A model generated the notes under the pieces. The model saw only the letters and a list, made by a program, of their open reading frames with translations, had not been told where the DNA came from and made no database searches. The position numbers and the translations under genes were made by a program. A stretch of 6,427 bases of DNA from Pseudomonadota bacterium (lineage in GTDB: Bacteria; Pseudomonadota; Gammaproteobacteria; CAMYNG01), in NCBI GenBank assembly GCA_020347585.1, contig CP070733.1, forward strand, positions 1,078,255 to 1,084,681, in the 5' to 3' direction. This document shows positions 5,325 to 6,427 of this stretch, in pieces. Positions within the stretch are counted from its first letter, which is position 1. Every line of letters begins with the position of its first letter.

Positions 5325-6427
5325 ATGAGCGATTTGTCTGACCCGGTGCAGACGCGGTCACCCGCGAGACTGAAAGTTAACTTCTTAGTCGCGGTAGCGG
5401 CGCTGTTCCTGCTGGTACTCGCAGTGTCGGCCTGTTCGTCGAGCGCTCCGTCGCTGACCGCACAGCAGGCCACGGTTGATTACAATCTGCTGTATTCGTT
5501 GCCGAAACAGCCGATTCCGTACGCCGCCAGGGTGCGGCCGGTGCTCGAGCGCCGCTGCGTGGTCTGCCACGGCTGCTACGATGCGCCCTGCCAGCTCAAG
5601 CTATCCTCGCCCGCAGGAATCCAACGTGGTGCCAGCAAGGAAGTGGTTTACGATGGTGCGCGTATCAAGGCCGCCGAACCCACTCGCTTGTTCATTGACG
5701 CGGTAACTACCGCGCAGTGGCGCGACAAGAAATTTTTTCCCGTGCTCAACGAGGGCCGGATTGACGCGGTCGACAGTAGAAGCAACGCGGTGCTGAATCT
5801 AGAGGACTCAGTGCTCTATCGTATGCTGCGCCTTAAGGAGTTGCATCCTCAGGCACGCACCGGGATGCTTACCGATGACTTTGATGTCACTCTGAATCGC
5901 AAGCAGACCTGCCCGTCACTCGCTGAGTTCGACGACTATGCAGCAGCGCATCCGCGCGGCGGTATGCCTTATGCTATGCCCAATCTGGCCCGCGCCGAGT
6001 ACACGGCGCTGGTGTACTGGCTGGCGCAGGGTGCACCATTGCCACCCGACAAACCGCCATCCGACAAGGTTGCACCGCAGATTGCGCGTTGGGAAGCGTT
6101 TCTCAACGGCCAGACCAACAAGCAGCAATTGGTCAGCCGCTATATCTATGAGCACCTGTTCCAGGCGCATCTGCATTTTCGTGGTAGTGGCAAGCGCGAG
6201 TTCTATCGCATGGTGCGTTCACGCACCGCGCCTGGCGAGCCAGTCGAAGTGCTGGCCACGGTGCGCCCGTACGGCGACCCGGACGGAGCTGTGTATTACC
6301 GCATTGTGCGTCACCAGGGCAGCATCGTGGCCAAGGATCACCTGGTTTACGAATTGTCGGATCAGCGCCTGCAGCGTTATCGCCAACTCTTTGTCGATCC
6401 TAGCTATGAGGTCGCCGTGCTGCCCTC
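5325..6427 (+). CDS. cti: Fatty acid cis/trans isomerase, N-terminal half (3' end outside window)
   Basis: The frame is open from ATG 5325 to the window end: 367 full codons, about half of the roughly 760-residue family length. Cti is a periplasmic haem protein that converts cis- to trans-unsaturated fatty acids in membrane phospholipids, which stiffens the membrane under solvent or heat stress. A basic N-terminus and hydrophobic stretch (about 18-36) end in LAVSAC, a lipobox predicting a lipoprotein with Cys37. The haem motif CVVCH is at 78-82, within the Cti hallmark CHGCYDAPCQLKL, which adds Cys84 and Cys89. Further Cti-like blocks are DKKFFPVLN, the Leu-rich segment SVLYRMLRLKELHP, GGMPYAMPNL, YTALVYWLAQGAP, and YIYEHLFQAHLHF with FYRMVRSRTAPG. 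An in-frame TAA (5319-5321) lies just upstream, so 5325 is the first possible ATG. The Shine-Dalgarno is poor. Confidence 0.93.
   Translation, partial: MSDLSDPVQTRSPARLKVNFLVAVAALFLLVLAVSACSSSAPSLTAQQATVDYNLLYSLPKQPIPYAARVRPVLERRCVVCHGCYDAPCQLKLSSPAGIQRGASKEVVYDGARIKAAEPTRLFIDAVTTAQWRDKKFFPVLNEGRIDAVDSRSNAVLNLEDSVLYRMLRLKELHPQARTGMLTDDFDVTLNRKQTCPSLAEFDDYAAAHPRGGMPYAMPNLARAEYTALVYWLAQGAPLPPDKPPSDKVAPQIARWEAFLNGQTNKQQLVSRYIYEHLFQAHLHFRGSGKREFYRMVRSRTAPGEPVEVLATVRPYGDPDGAVYYRIVRHQGSIVAKDHLVYELSDQRLQRYRQLFVDPSYEVAVLP

Overview
The window looks like chromosomal DNA of a GC-rich gammaproteobacterium, near Pseudomonas or the marine Cellvibrionales/Halieaceae. The reasons are an AlgZ/AlgR-type two-component pair next to a divergent argH (a linkage known from Pseudomonas), a Pseudomonas-type fatty acid cis/trans isomerase, and a perfect CRP/Vfr-type palindrome. 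This placement is inferred from protein resemblance and synteny; no search was run. The sequence starts exactly on an EcoRI hexamer, so the left edge may be a clone boundary. No transposase, integrase, CRISPR array, tRNA or rRNA was seen.

Layout, left to right. Bases 1-210 (+) are the 3' end of a thioredoxin-fold protein. It converges on the response regulator gene algR (207-944, -), and the two stop codons share one CTAG. Upstream of algR, overlapping it by 20 nt, lies the sensor kinase gene algZ (925-2025, -). A 125-bp divergent promoter region separates algZ from argH (2151-3539, +), which encodes the last enzyme of arginine biosynthesis. A strong hairpin terminator follows at 3567-3595. 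Next, on the minus strand, is a PAS-GGDEF protein (3634-4467) whose catalytic motif is degraded to DENEF but which keeps an RxxD inhibitory-site motif. A 189-bp divergent region then carries TGTGA-N6-TCACA at 4580-4595. To its right are a DUF938 SAM-dependent methyltransferase-like gene (4657-5247, +) and, 77 bp later, the first half of a haem-motif fatty acid cis/trans isomerase gene, cti (5325 to the window end, +).

How the parts fit. AlgZ and AlgR form a translationally coupled sensor/regulator unit. In Pseudomonas this pair controls surface traits such as pili and alginate; the targets here are unknown. The degenerate GGDEF protein could add a c-di-GMP-sensing input. Cti alters membrane fatty acids under stress, and the small methyltransferase gene may be transcribed with it. 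The CRP-type site between the GGDEF gene and the methyltransferase/cti pair could regulate either or both directions. I found no clearly new multi-gene system. The points most worth checking are the degenerate GGDEF with its retained I-site motif, the CRP-type palindrome, and the shared CTAG stop.
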